NCBI GenBank assembly: GCA_021234155.1
Contig: JAJEKV010000005.1
Coordinates: 27,864,689-27,928,688, forward strand
Source: Isoetes taiwanensis
Taxonomy: Eukaryota; Streptophyta; Lycopodiopsida; Isoetales; Isoetaceae
DNA length: 64,000 bases
Direction of reading: 5' to 3'
Both the position numbers and the translations under genes were made by a program. This document shows, in pieces, positions 45,781 to 57,786 of this stretch. Under the pieces are notes generated by a model. The model saw only the letters and a list, made by a program, of their open reading frames with translations. It was not told the DNA's origin and did not search any database. How positions within the stretch are numbered: the first letter of the stretch is position 1; every line of letters begins with the position of its first letter.

Positions 45781-46592
45781 AAAAGACCAAAGTAATGACC
45801 TGGGTAATGAAAGCTGATTTCTTTTTATGGCAACTGGTGTAAGTTCTATCTTAAAAAGTGGCAGCATTGATTGGATCGTTTCAATATGAAAAGCTGCTGC
45901 ATATGACTGATAAATGCTCCATACTTTATGCATTCAGGTAAGTTTACTGCTTGACAGGCCCGAATTTCAGCAAAGGGTAGACCATTACTATATGAACTGT
46001 ACAAAACAAGAGCACTGATTTTGCAGGGTTGCGGGCTTCTTACTTAGACTCGACTAGAGGTAGTTGCTGAAGAGGTATATTTGTCCAAACTGGTCTTTAT
46101 CTTCTTTACAAGAATATAAGTTGTGAGATATGCTTTGTTGAATACGGTGGAGCTTTTTGGCTTTGCTTAGTATCAATCAAGTTGTGATTGTGACTTGACT
46201 GTTCAAGGTTGGCTACTCATTTGATTGTTCTTGCAAGGTTAGTTGGAATTTTTATTTTTATTTATTGCTTCATTTTTCAAAGGGTACGTCAATAAGAGTT
46301 TAGTGTAGAATGTCCAATATTTTGCATATTGAGTCAAAGGGTTGTTCTGTTCTGCTATGATTAGCATCAAAAGTCATGTGAATGCCAATAACATTTAGTG
46401 GATTCTATTAGAATTTCAGTTTCGAATCTTTATAGATTTAGAGAGTTGAATTGAGGTGATTATAATGAGGTGACTGAATTGAGTTGAATATAGTGTCCAA
46501 ATAATGTTGCCATCAAGTTGTCCTCTACTATACACGTGTCCATGCCAGTCCATGCCCGAACTTGGTCTAATTTATTTTCCTATTTCATATAG
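45011..46592. other. AT-rich intergenic sequence
   Basis: Very AT-rich to about 45430, then part of the dispersed repeat family (45628-45780). No gene was recognised. Confidence 0.45.
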
Positions 46593-46910
46593 ATGGTGAA
46601 AATCTTGGTGCCATGGTATGCCTTTAGCGGCCATGTTGCCAAATGTTTGATTCGAAAGGAAGTGCATATCAGTCGCATCTTTTTTGTTGTCAAAGCCTTG
46701 GGGTCGTGGTATGAGTGGCAACCTTGGAGGCCATGTCCAAAGTGTGTGCATGAGTTGACAAGTGTTGATATCGAGAAGCTTATTGTCAAGCTTGAGAACT
46801 TCTATAGCGAATGTACTTTTGTGGAAGTAAAGGATGTCAAAGAAGTCATTGACGACATGCTGTTTCAGTTGAAAAATGGGGTAGATGGTTCGGATAGAAA
46901 CATGAATTGA
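46593..46910 (+). CDS. Hypothetical protein or exon, 105 aa
   Basis: I do not recognise this protein. It has a Trp/Cys-rich middle (SWYEWQPWRPCPKCVHE) and a charged, helix-like second half (LTSVDIEKLIVKLENFYS and VEVKDVKEVIDDML). The composition looks protein-like, and sequence resembling a 3' UTR follows (taataaa-less, but T-rich and followed by tattgatgtaa). The ATG at 46593 follows atag, so it could also be a last exon with the acceptor there. No upstream exon was found. It might be a fragment left by a transposon. Confidence 0.35.
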   Translation: MVKILVPWYAFSGHVAKCLIRKEVHISRIFFVVKALGSWYEWQPWRPCPKCVHELTSVDIEKLIVKLENFYSECTFVEVKDVKEVIDDMLFQLKNGVDGSDRNMN

Positions 46911-47216
46911 GGGCTTAGGGATGCCGCATAGTGCTAGGTTTCTTTGTGTGTAGGTAGCCGTTTTGAAGATGCGGCTGTAGCACCCCTTTTTTGTGATAAA
47001 AGAATATCTCTTTAGAGTACTCTTATATTGTACTTTATCAATATTATGAGGTACATGCCCTATGTACCCTATTGATGTAATCCAACAATATAATCAATGG
47101 ATAAATAGCTTATCTATTAATGGCGGTCCATTCTATTTTTGTTTACTTAAGGTTCTCCATCTCCTTTTTTTCCTTCTTTATTTTCCTTTAGGAAGTTTTT
47201 TTTTTTTTTTTTTTAT

Positions 47217-47537
47217 ATTAGAATACCATGACTTTTTCAATATCTCGATGCATATGGATTGGCGTTAAGGATGGGAGCATATCCGTAAAATGGGAGCATA
47301 TCCGTTAAAAGCAGCACGTAAACCATGAAAGTTTGGGAGATGTTAAAGCTTTAGCTTATACAATATGTGGATTTTTCATTTTTGGGTACCATTGAGACTA
47401 ATATCTGAAAGAATTTGAACAGCTAGGATGGATTCTAGGGTTTCGAAAGATGGATTTAGGGTTTCTCAAAAGAGCCATAGATGGCTAACCTAGATATTAC
47501 TTGGAAGGCTTATTGGTATTCAGGCAACCATGGATAT
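47217..47537. repeat. 321-bp repeat, left copy
   Basis: It matches 57466-57786 without length difference; I counted about five substitutions. It contains the internal doublet tgggagcatatccgt. It is preceded by a 20+ base T run. Its nature is unknown. Confidence 0.9.
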
Positions 47538-47903
47538 GGTCATGGAAATATGAAAAATTGAAGAAATAGAAGGAAAAGAATATCGAAAATCCCTTTTAAG
47601 GGTTTTAAAATAAGGATTAGGGTTCCGTCCATATTTACAATGCTCTGATGGAATCGTGGGCCATTTTGAGAGCAAATGATCTGTACCTATTTCTTGAAAT
47701 TAAGAGTAGAAATTACAGTCTGGATTTTTGCATGTGACACATGCATTTGCCATATGGGTTTACACAGACCACGATCCCAAAATTTAGGTACACATCCCTA
47801 TACTCTGCATAAAGGAATGAGGTCGGCTGGTTAAAACAGGGATTGCTTGAGCTTCAGGAGCGCACAGCCGAAATAGCGCTCTTTATCAAGTTATGCTACA
47901 TTT

Positions 47904-49458
47904 TCCGGTATCTGCTGGTCTGATTTCTATCAGAAGAAAAATCAGTTAGAACTGTCTCCTTCGGCCACAAATGATGTGATTTAGCATGGAAATCTTAGGA
48001 AAAGCTAGAATCGGTTAGATTTAAGAAGATTTGGCATGGGTTCGATGGCCTGGAGGCCATATCCGGCAACTGTAGGCCGAATTCATTCCTGTGATGTTAG
48101 GTTTAGGTTTAACTAAAAGTAAAAATGTTAACAATTGATTAATTGTTAGTAAAGTAGCAATAGAAGAAAGTTAAAGATTAAAAAGCTAAGGTTAAAGTTA
48201 ACTAAAATATAAAGGTTAGTGGGAGCAAGGAGTTGCTCTCGAGATTTTAAAGATTAGCGAGGCTAGAAGTTATGAATTAGGAAGGGAAATTAATGATAGG
48301 AGCTATAAATTCATGAGAAGTTATCATATGTTGGGTCTGGAAGAAAACGTCATCCAGCCATAGCCATAGATGATAATTTATGATAAGGGATTTAACTTAG
48401 GGAAATATTACTGAAATTAACTATGGTTGCTTGTATCCGACTTTAAGTCTAGTACTTATAGGGCATGTTGTATTTATAGTCATGGTAATGTTTATATATG
48501 CTCATAATTGGATTCTCTCGCATTGCGTGAAGTGTTAATTATGGAATTAATTTGATGTTGAGTTTGTTATAGCATAGGGCATGATGGTGAAATATATGTA
48601 ATTGTCATCGGTGAAATTCTTTGATATAGACCTGCAGGGCCGGAGTCTAGGTGCGATGGTCTAGACTCACGGTTTTACCTGATACTATGTAAATGGTAAT
48701 ATTTGAACATCGGGCGTTACAACCGTATGGTGCAACGTCATGCGATAAAAGTGGTCCTCTCAATGTTGGGCATGGCGTGGAGGGGTGTGTACACGTGGTT
48801 ACCCCGCCTCTATGTCACCGGCCCGATCGGCCGAGTTGACCTTGCTCGGACCGTGAGGAATATTGGTTGCAATGTTGATGCTATGGTTGCTTGGCTAGTG
48901 TATATGTGTTTTTAATCTTTGGAATCAAGTTGCAATGGTTGTGCTTAGCATAATTATGCATTGTATTTATATGGGTTGGACTAGTAACTTGGATTGCAGG
49001 GGCGAGGTTACGGTAAGGCTAAGTTATTGTTTTATGTTAATGCTTGTGGTAATTGATGCTTGATATATTCTAAATCCCCGATCCCCACTTAGTCCGGTGT
49101 GACTAACCCCGTGGTTAAATGGTGTAAGCGAAGTCTTGAGATGCTTATGAAAGTAGCCAAAGGCGTAAAGGGCGAGTAGGAGTGTGTGGATTGCTAGACC
49201 ATATATTTGCTTAATATTCTTATTATCATTATGGATTGGCTTAAAACTATAATTATTTTTTTAACTTGGTTGTTGTGTGGGATTTTGCCGAGCAATGGCA
49301 AGTATAATATTTTTAGGGACCTTAGAGCATGTATAAAGATTAAATTCTTTACCTAAGTATGCATGAATCAATTTCTTGAGTTGCAATGGTTAAATAGATC
49401 CAACGGTAGAGATTGATGGGATCTCGGATACTGAGAGGTTAAGCGCCAGGCCCAATCA
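47904..49458 (+). repeat. 5' LTR, first ~850 bp missing
   Basis: It matches 54057-55617. The sequence to its left (47538-47903) does not match the first part of the 3' LTR. A primer-site-like TGGTATCGAGC (49463-49473), one base short of the Met-tRNA type, follows. Confidence 0.85.
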
Positions 49459-49493
49459 CGGTTGGTATCGAGCAAAGTTACGGTTAGTGGATT

Positions 49494-49718
49494 ATGAGAA
49501 TGATGAAACTAGGGAAAAAGTGTATTAATGAGAATCGATGCTTTAGGTGCAGAGAAGTTGGTCATTATGGGGAGATTGTCCGAGAAGGTGGATGGATAGT
49601 GCTTATGGCCGCCTCGCATCTTCTCAACGTGGAGGGCAAACAAACCAAGTGGCCCAGGTTGAATTCTAGTGATACTTATGGACGGGGCCAAAGGCGAGGG
49701 AAATGGAGGCCGAGGTAA
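49494..49718 (+). pseudogene. gag remnant with damaged zinc knuckle
   Basis: CFRCREVGHYGEIV is a CCHC knuckle whose last Cys has become Val. It follows the primer site by only about 60 bp, so the capsid part of gag has been deleted. Then come RG-rich words (YGRGQRRGKWRPR) typical after the knuckle. Confidence 0.65.
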
Positions 49719-49907
49719 CCTGTGGAGGGGTGGAGGTTTTGGGACAATAATAGGGGTTTTTGAGAGGACAAGCTAGAGGAGACAACGGGATTATAGCACA
49801 AGCTAACCCTTGCAGTTGAAGTTAGGGCTGCTCGAATCATGGACCCTCTGTTGAAAGAATGTGCATGTATGCCTTGATGGACCAGGGCCGTGTAGATAAT
49901 CAAGAAT

Positions 49908-51323
49908 GTGGTTATCAGAGTTCCAGGTATTATTCATGGAGTTCCTGTTCTCTTTCTTATTGATTGTGGTAGTACACATTGTTTTATTTCCCCAAGGCTA
50001 GCAAAGAAACTAGATTTGAATATGATTAGTCGGGATCCTAGATATGTGGAGTTGGCTGATGGTAAAATTAAGACTTCTTATGCTAAGGTAGACAATCTTA
50101 AATTCCAAGTAGGAGATCTTGAGTCCCATACTAGTTTTGAAGTATTGAGCCTAGGGAAGTATGATGCTATTCTAGGAATGTCGTGGTTGAGGCCATATAA
50201 AGCTTGCATTGATTGTGAAGAGCAAACAGTTATATGCCAAAGTCCTAATGGCGATAAGCATGTGCTGGAAGGATTGCCTTCGTCATTAGTGGTTACACCT
50301 TTGTCTCGGAAAAGTTTTAAGAGACAGATTAAGAACGGTTGCATAAGAATGGGATGTGCATTTTTGGGTACTGCAGAGTTACAGGAACAACCTATTGCTC
50401 CTGAGATCCAGAAAGTATTAGATGAGTTCTCTGATGTGTTTCCTAAAGAATTAATAGAATTGCCTCCACATAGAATGGTAGATCATGAGATAGAACTTGT
50501 TCCTGGGGCTGAACCCACATCAAGGCCCCCATATAGATTTCATGCATTGGAGATGGCCGAATTGAAGAAACAGTTAGCGGAATTATTGGAACAAGGGTTT
50601 ATACGGCCGAGTGTTTCTCCATTTGGTGCGCCAGTTTTGTTTGTAAAAAAAAAAGATGGGACATTAAGGTTATGTATTGACTATCGCATGCTTAACCAGA
50701 TTACAGTGAAGAATAGATATGCATTGCCTAGGGTTGATGAGTTATTTGATCAGTTGGGACAAGCTAAGTACTTCACAAAAATTGATTTACGATCTGGATA
50801 TCATCAGATCCGGATCAAGGATACAGATATTTATAAGACTGCCTTTCGGACACGCTATGGACATTACGAGTTTGTTGTAATGCCATTTGGGTTGACAAAT
50901 GCTCCTGCCACTTTTATGCGCCTAATGAACGAGATATTTTGATCTTTCCTGGATAAGTTTATATTGGTTTTCTTTGATGATATTTTGGTATATTCCAGGA
51001 CATTAGAGGAGCATGTGGAACATGTAAAGCAAACATTAGCTATTTTGCGACGAGAAAAGTTGTATGGTAAGTTATCTAAGTGTTCTTTTGCACAAACTAG
51101 ATTGGTATATCTTGGGCATGTAATTTCAGAAAAGGGATTAGAGCCAGATCCTTCTAAGATTGAGGCAGTTAGAGATTGGCCCACACCAAAGACAGTGAAA
51201 GAGGTAAGATCATTTTTGGGATTAGCGGGGTATTATCGCAAATTTGTTCCTAAATTTGCAAAGATTGCTGCTCCTTTGACTTCTTTGTTGGGTAAGAAGA
51301 ATGATTTGCATTGGTACCGATAG
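49908..51323 (+). pseudogene. Protease and reverse transcriptase
   Basis: The protease has [13 protein letters not shown] (D19, with Cys in place of the usual Ser/Thr of D-S/T-G) and [16 protein letters not shown]. The RT has [48 protein letters not shown] and, after a TGA at 50941-50943 that replaces an Arg codon (the aligned element at 60904-63432 has IFRQYLDD there), VFFDDILVYSRT and [15 protein letters not shown]. The second part ends at 51323 by a one-base frameshift (HWYR to TDSCQESFQ). Apart from the stop, the active-site residues of the RT remain. Confidence 0.85.
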
Positions 51324-51609
51324 TTGTCAAGAAAGTTTTCAAAAGTTAAAGGATGTTTTGATTAGTGCACCAGTTTTAAGGGTAGTCACTGATGCTTCTG
51401 GGAAAGCTGTTGGAGGAGTCTTGCTACAGGATGGCCGAGTTTGTGCTTATATATCTCGTAAGTTGTCTCCTGCTGAACAAAATTACCCAGTGCATGATTT
51501 GGAAATGTTGGCTATTATCCATGCCTTGAGGGTATGGAGACATTATTTATTGGGTCGTCGTTTCTTTTTGAAGACTGACCACCAAAATTTGAAGTATTTT
51601 GCAAAATAG
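51301..51609 (+). pseudogene. RNase H segment
   Basis: TDASGKAVGGVLLQDG, DLEMLAIIHALRVWR and FLKTDHQNLKYF give the three acidic active-site words. About ten residues seem to be missing between APVLR and VVTDAS compared with the element at 60904. The frame ends at TAG (51607-51609), which probably replaces a Gln codon. The frame then continues into integrase. Confidence 0.8.
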
Positions 51610-51615
51610 CCATAT

Positions 51616-53172
51616 TTGAATAATAGGCAAAGGAGGTGGATGCAATTAAGAGAAGAGTATGATTTTGAAATTGAATATCAACCTGGCAAAGAAAATGTGA
51701 TTGCTGATGCTTTGTCTCGAAGGTCATTTTTAACCTCTATTAGTGTGTTACAAGGGCAATGGGATGCAGATATTTTGAGCAAATTGAGGAATGATCCATA
51801 TTTTGCACCTGTGTTGGAGAACCCTCAAGATTTTCCGAGGTATGCATTGTCCAAAGGAGTTTTATATTATAATGGCCGTATGTGTATTCCTAATGATCAT
51901 GAGTTGAGATTGAGGTTGCTATATGAAGCACATGATAGTCCGTTGGCGGGCCACCCAGGGGTACACAAAACTTTGAGGAAAATGCGCCAGAATTTCTTTT
52001 GGCCAGGACAGAAGAAGATGGTTAAGGAGTACGTGGCTAGGTGTTTATCTTGTCAGAAGGTAAAAGCATCAAGGTTTAGAGAGCCTGGAGAATTACAACC
52101 TTTAGTAATTCCATCTTCTAAGTGGGAGAGTATTTCTATGGACTTCATTGTTGAACTTCCCCGGACACGTTCAGGTTATGATGCAATTTATGTTGTGGTT
52201 GATCGACTAACTAAGCAGGCCCATTTTATGCCTATGAAGACTACTGCTACGGCAATGGATATTGCTAAGTTATTTGTTAAGGAGATTTTCAGGTTGCATG
52301 GGATGCCAGCCACTATTTCATCAGATCGGGATACAAAATTTATGAGCCAATTTTGGCAAGGGTTGTTTCAAAATATTGGCACTAGATTGTATACCAGTAC
52401 GTCTTATCGTCCTCAAGCAGATGGTCAAGTTGAGCGAGTTAATCAAATCTTGGAGGATATGCTCAGGATGTATGTGCCTAGTCAACCAAAGGTATGGGAT
52501 TCATATTTGTATTTGGCTGAGTTTGCATACAATAACACTTATCAAGATTCCATCAAAATGAGTCCTTTTGAGGCAATGTATGGTAAGGAGTGTCGTCGTC
52601 CTCTTAATTGGAGAGATCCTCAATGCAATGTTGAAGCAACTAATGAAGTAGCGGAGGACATGGAAGCTCAGCTAAGGAGACTTCGACAGAATTTGGCTGT
52701 GGCACAAAATAGACAGAAGCAGTATGCCAATAAAAGACGTAGACCACTTGAATTCCAAAAAGGGGATTATGTGTTCTTGAGGATTAATCCCAAGCAGAGC
52801 TCACTGGCATTTAAAAGTGCAGGTAAATGGGCTCCTAGGTATGCGGGTCCGTATGAAATTTTGGAACGTATTGGCAAAGTGGCTTATAGGTTGGAGTTGC
52901 CCTCGCACTTGAAAGTACATAATGTCTTTCACGTGAGTAATTTAAGGAAGTATGTGTTTGATCCTTCCCATATGTTGGGGGACGATGATTTGGTAAGCAG
53001 GGAGAACTTTCTGTACCCCCGACCAGAACGTATTCTGCGAGAGGAAACCCGTCGCTTAAGGAGGCGAACAATACGTAGATTTTTGGTTCAATGGGCGGGT
53101 TGTCCTGAGGAAGATGCCACATGGGAAGATGCCAATTGGATTCTTCGTGAGTTTCCGGAGATGTGCCCATGA
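51616..53172 (+). pseudogene. Integrase with chromodomain-like tail
   Basis: This is the 518-residue end of the polyprotein, intact in itself. Zinc-binding residues are H106, H113, C143 and C146; catalytic residues are D176, D237 and E273, with the standard 35-residue gap between the last two. KWAPRYAGPYEILERIGK is the GPY/F region. The tail has PERILREETRRLRR and FLVQWAGCPEEDATWEDANW, a chromodomain with reduced N-terminal aromatic cage. It would insert the cDNA into chosen chromatin but cannot be made as a polyprotein here because of the upstream stops. Confidence 0.85.
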
Positions 53173-53190
53173 GGACATGGGTTGAATTTT

Positions 53191-53202
53191 TGGAGGAGAG
53201 AC
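53191..53202 (+). promoter_or_regulatory. Polypurine tract
   Basis: tggaggagagac directly before TGTAACGG, the start of the 3' LTR. Confidence 0.7.
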
Positions 53203-55617
53203 TGTAACGGACCTAGGATTTTGAGGTAAATTGTGGATTATTTTATTTAAAAGATGCAAAGGAATATTAATCAAAATATCACGCATGCAGAGAAATACGT
53301 CGTGTATGTAGAGATTATACGGACAAAATACTGTGGTTAAAAATAAATAAAAGTACAGAGAAAAGCATTGGGAAAAGATTGATTGCAGAGGGATTGCTGA
53401 AGGAGCGAATCGCGTGCAGAGCTCTGGGAGCGTGTTGGAGCGCAGAAGAAGCAACAAGCGGGATTCCAGGTGGGGATCAAGCCTTACACCTGGGGTTTGG
53501 TGCTTGATTAAGTTGTGATTTGATTAGTGTGATGGTTGTTCTTGTCAGCATAAGCTTAGAATTTATTCGTGACTTGTATTGAGTTGGAATAGTAAAACTG
53601 CATGCTTCGAGTTCCTTATTTGAGAGATCATTCTATGTCGTTCTTGAATCCAATATGATTTATTAGATTCAACCAATATAGAAATGAGCTGAAACATCAT
53701 AGATAACGAGATTTGAGCAGAATAATTGAGTAAGGGTGAAGAACTGCAAGGAGATGACAGTATTTTTGCAGTCTCTCGCAGAAAAGCATGGAATCTTGTT
53801 GGTGTGTGAATGCTTAAAAAGTTAAGGAACAAACCTGGAATGGGCCGATTTGGAACCTGGAATGGCTGATTTTATCTAAGAAATTAATTCAGAATAATAA
53901 GAATGGGATTCGGCAACAAAAGTTTGCCTTTTTTAATTCCGTCTGCATGCCAAGAAACTGATCCAGAATGGCCGGAATAGGGCCACAAGCTGGCCGAAAT
54001 GGCTTAAAATGCTCTGTGGCAGTGAAACCAGGCCGAATCAATGGCCTGGATGCCAGATCCGGTATCTGCTGGTCTGATTTCTATCAGAAGAAAAATCAGT
54101 TAGAACTGTCTCCTTCGGCCACAAATGATGTGATTTAGCATGGAAATCTTAGGAAAAGCTAGAATCGGTTAGATTTAAGAAGATTTGGCATGGGTTCGAT
54201 GGCCTGGAGGCCATATCCGGCAGCTGTAGGCCGAATTCGTTCCTGTCACGTTAGGTTTAGGTTTAACTAAAAGTAAAAATGTTAACAATTGATTAATTGT
54301 TAGTAAAGTAGCAATAGAAGAAAGTTAAAGATTAAAAAGCTAAGGTTAAAGTTAACTAAAATATAAAGGTTAGTGGGAGCAAGGAGTTGCTCTCGAGATT
54401 TTAAGGATTAGCGAGGCTAGAAGTTATGAATTAGGAAGGGAAATTAATGATAGGAGCTATAAATTGCAGAAGTTATCATATGTTGGGTCGCGGAAGAAAA
54501 CGTCATCCAGCCATAGCCATAGATGATAATTTATGATAAGGGATTTAACTTAGGGAAATATTACTGAAATTAACTATGGTTGCTTGTATCCGACTTTAAG
54601 TCTAGTACTTATAGGGCATGTTGTATTTATAGTCATGGTAATGTTTATATGAGCTCATAATTGGATTCTCTGCATTGCGTGAAGTGTTAATTATGGAATT
54701 AATTTGATGTTGAGTTTGTTATAGCATAGGGCATGATGGTGAAATATATGTAATTGTCATCGGTGAAATTCTTTGATATAGACCTCTGGGGCCGGAGTCT
54801 AGGTGCGATGGTCTAGACTCACGGTTTTGCACAGTGCTATGTAAATGGTAATATTTGAACATCGGGCGTTGGCACCGTATGGTGCAACGTCATGCACAGT
54901 AAGTGGTCCTCCAATGCTGGACGCAGCGTGGAAGGGTGTGTACACACGTGGTTACCCCGCCTCTATGTCACTGGCCTGATCAGCCGAGTTGACCTTGCTC
55001 AGACCCAGAGGAATATTGGTTGCAATGTTGATGCTATGGTTGCTTGGCTAGTGTATATGTGTTTTTTTTAATGCTGGAATCAAGTTGCAATGGTTGTGCT
55101 TAGCATAATTATGCATTGTATTTATATGGGTTGGACTAGTAACTTGGATTGCAGGGGCGAGGTTACGGTAAGGCTAAGTTATTGTTTTATGTTAATGCTT
55201 GTGGTAATTGATGCTTGATATATTCTAAATCCCCGATCCCCACTTAGTCCGTGTGACTAACCCCGTGGTTAAATGGTGTAAGCAGAAGTGCGAGATGCTC
55301 CGGAAAGTAGCCAAGCTGCAGAAAGGCGAGAGTAGGAGTGTGTGGATTGCTAGACCACATATTTGCTTAATATTCTTATTATCATTATGGATTGGCTTAA
55401 AACTATAATTATTTTTTTAACTTGGTTGTTGTGTGGGATTTTGCCGAGCAATGGCAAGTATAATATTTTTAGGGACCTTAGAGCATGTATAAAGATTAAA
55501 TTCTTTACCTAAGTATGCATGAATCAATTTCTTGAGTTGCAACGGTTAAATAGATCCAACGGTAGAGATTGATGGGATCTCCAGTTACCGAGAGGTTAAC
55601 TGGCCAGGCCCGTCACA
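53203..55617 (+). repeat. 3' LTR, 2.4 kb
   Basis: TGTAACGG to CGTCACA. Its last 1.56 kb match the 5' LTR remnant. Differences are clustered in short GC-containing patches while AT-rich stretches are identical. Confidence 0.85.
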
Positions 55618-57465
55618 TTCTCTAGCACTATGCGTGTGTGTAACAGATGTCTTATTGCATCTAGCTCTAGGATGTGTACTGCTCAGCAAAATTGGCTACA
55701 TAGACCAAATTGGCTACATAGACCAAAGAAACGGGAACTAAAATAGATATTTGTCTTGATGTCATATGAAGTTTGCAGTGCTTTTTTAGAAAATTTAGAA
55801 CAGGAACTCGGCTGTAGCTCTGAATCCATTATTAAAGGAAAGTTGGCCTGTAGCTTTAAATGGATCTAATGTCTGAAGGGCCTCATCATTTTTCTTAAGC
55901 TCTTTCTAGGCGTTGGCTTAGTCTTAGAACTGTAGATAAATAGTACTTGTTATCATAAGATCTCGTATCATAAGATCTCGGATGAAGTAAGCACTTGTTT
56001 ACCACTAGGTGTTTTACTCTAAAAGTACTACTACTGCAATAAATTTGAATCTAGAAGTAGAGCCGAATAATGGCACAAATTCTCGTATTTGCGAGATCTT
56101 CCGAAAGTTGAGTGTGCACAAACATTTTATGATCCGCATAAGCATATATGAACAGAGGTGTGGTCCGCATTAAGTTAAACTGCATGAGAAGCATGTGAAA
56201 ACACTAACATGCAAGATAATCAGGGTCGGATGGTGACTTCAAAGTACCAAATTTATTATGGTTCTTGCATAAATTTAGCATTTTCATGATTCCCCATGCA
56301 TGGTGAAGGGGATAACTCAAGACAACCTATAGCTTACCTGTTAGTGACTTAGGCTCTTACCCTTTTAGGCTAAGCGTGTCCTCTGGTTTCACTGCAGTAA
56401 CTGGGTTTCTTGCTCCATGCTTTGGTGAATTTCTCTATTTTCCAAGCTTATGGTTCGTGGTATTTACAAGACTTCAAGTAAGAATGTTACAATTGAGATA
56501 ACAAAAACGTATTTAGATGACTATTGAAAATGTAAAAGAAGTATTGAGACAATAAATAATCTGCTATACAGTTTTAAGACATGATCTGAGGGGTTGTGGC
56601 ATTGCAATCGATTGAAAACAAGGCTTTGGCTTATTGTTACTACCATAAACTTGTTGGCATGAGAGTGCAATACATGGAATACAAAGGTTTGACTTACTGT
56701 ATCCAAGAAAACTGCTTTGGCACATTATATGATTTGATGTATATTTTGATTTGATAAGCCTAGTCTTGGCCAGGAAAATATTACCTGTATGTTTTCTTGG
56801 GCTGCTAATTGCAGACTTGGTACTCTTGCAAAGAGTATTAGGGATGGAAATGCAGTATGATTTTAAAAGGTTTTTTTTTCTTAAATTCAGTTTTCTAGTT
56901 ATACTAGAAACCATGACTAAGGCTTTAATATTAACAGGTAAAACTTAAATTTTAGAATACTAATCCACGTGTTGGTGAAGATACAGGACAAAGAAAAGAT
57001 TTCCAGAAAAGATTTCCAAAACTGATGACTATGACATTAGTAACCAGTGGATAAAAGAGATGGTATTTCTCAAATATTACGATAATTCTATGCCACTATG
57101 GCAGTGAAATTTGACATTTGTCTAAACATGCATTTGCTATTCTGATACACCAATGGGACATGATCTCAGTGGAAAGTGGACATCACATTTGTACAAATTT
57201 GAATGAAATCGAGTTTCATGGACTGTTATGCAAGCTAAAGGACGTGATACGTACCATAAATTCATTGATGTAAGGTGCAGGAGCCATGTGGTGTTTGTAT
57301 ACATGGAAGAATAAGTGCAATCACTGGAGAAAAGCATTGTGAGGGCAGGGCCTATGCATTACAGCAAGGTCCTGCACTCCTTGCTGTAAATATTAGAGTT
57401 TGGTTTTTTTAAAAGGCTAAACTTGCAGTGGTCCCCCGATCAACGGTCGGAGGAAGGGTTTTTTT
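55618..57465. other. AT-rich intergenic sequence
   Basis: No gene, RNA or transposon end was recognised. Only short open frames are present. Confidence 0.45.
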
Positions 57466-57786
57466 ATTAGAATACCATGAATTTTTCAATATCTTGATGC
57501 ATATGGATTGGCGTTAAGGATGGGAGCATATCCGTAAAATGGGAGCATATCCGTAAAAAGCAGCACGTAAACCATGAAAGTTTGGGAGATGTTAAAGCTT
57601 TAGCTTATACAATATGTGGATTTTTTATTTTTGGGTACCATTGAGACTAATATCTGAAAGAATTTGAACAGCTAGGATGGATTCTAGGGTTTCGAAAGAT
57701 GGATTTGGGGTTTCTCAAAAGAGCCATAGATGGCTAACCTAGATATTACTTGGAAGGCTTATTGGTATTCAGGCAACCATGGATAT
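57466..57786. repeat. 321-bp repeat, right copy
   Basis: It matches 47217-47537. It stops exactly at ggatat, where the LTR of the minus-strand chromovirus begins. Confidence 0.9.

Larger units (their letters stand above)
47904..55617 (+). mobile_element. Ty3/gypsy chromovirus with truncated 5' LTR and deleted gag
   Basis: The left LTR remnant (47904-49458), primer-site remnant, end of gag (49494-49718), pol (49908-53172), purine tract and complete 3' LTR (53203-55617) are in order. Pol contains protease, RT, RNase H, integrase and a chromodomain-like tail with two in-frame stops and one frameshift. Gag is missing except for its zinc-knuckle end. Integrase C-terminal words (NVFHVSNLRKYVFDPSH) resemble Tekay-type plant chromoviruses. 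It is inactive but younger than the Tat-like element at 1-9465. Confidence 0.85.

Noticed and set aside
48703-48915. 70-residue frame within the 5' LTR
   Set aside because: The matching part of the 3' LTR does not keep the frame.
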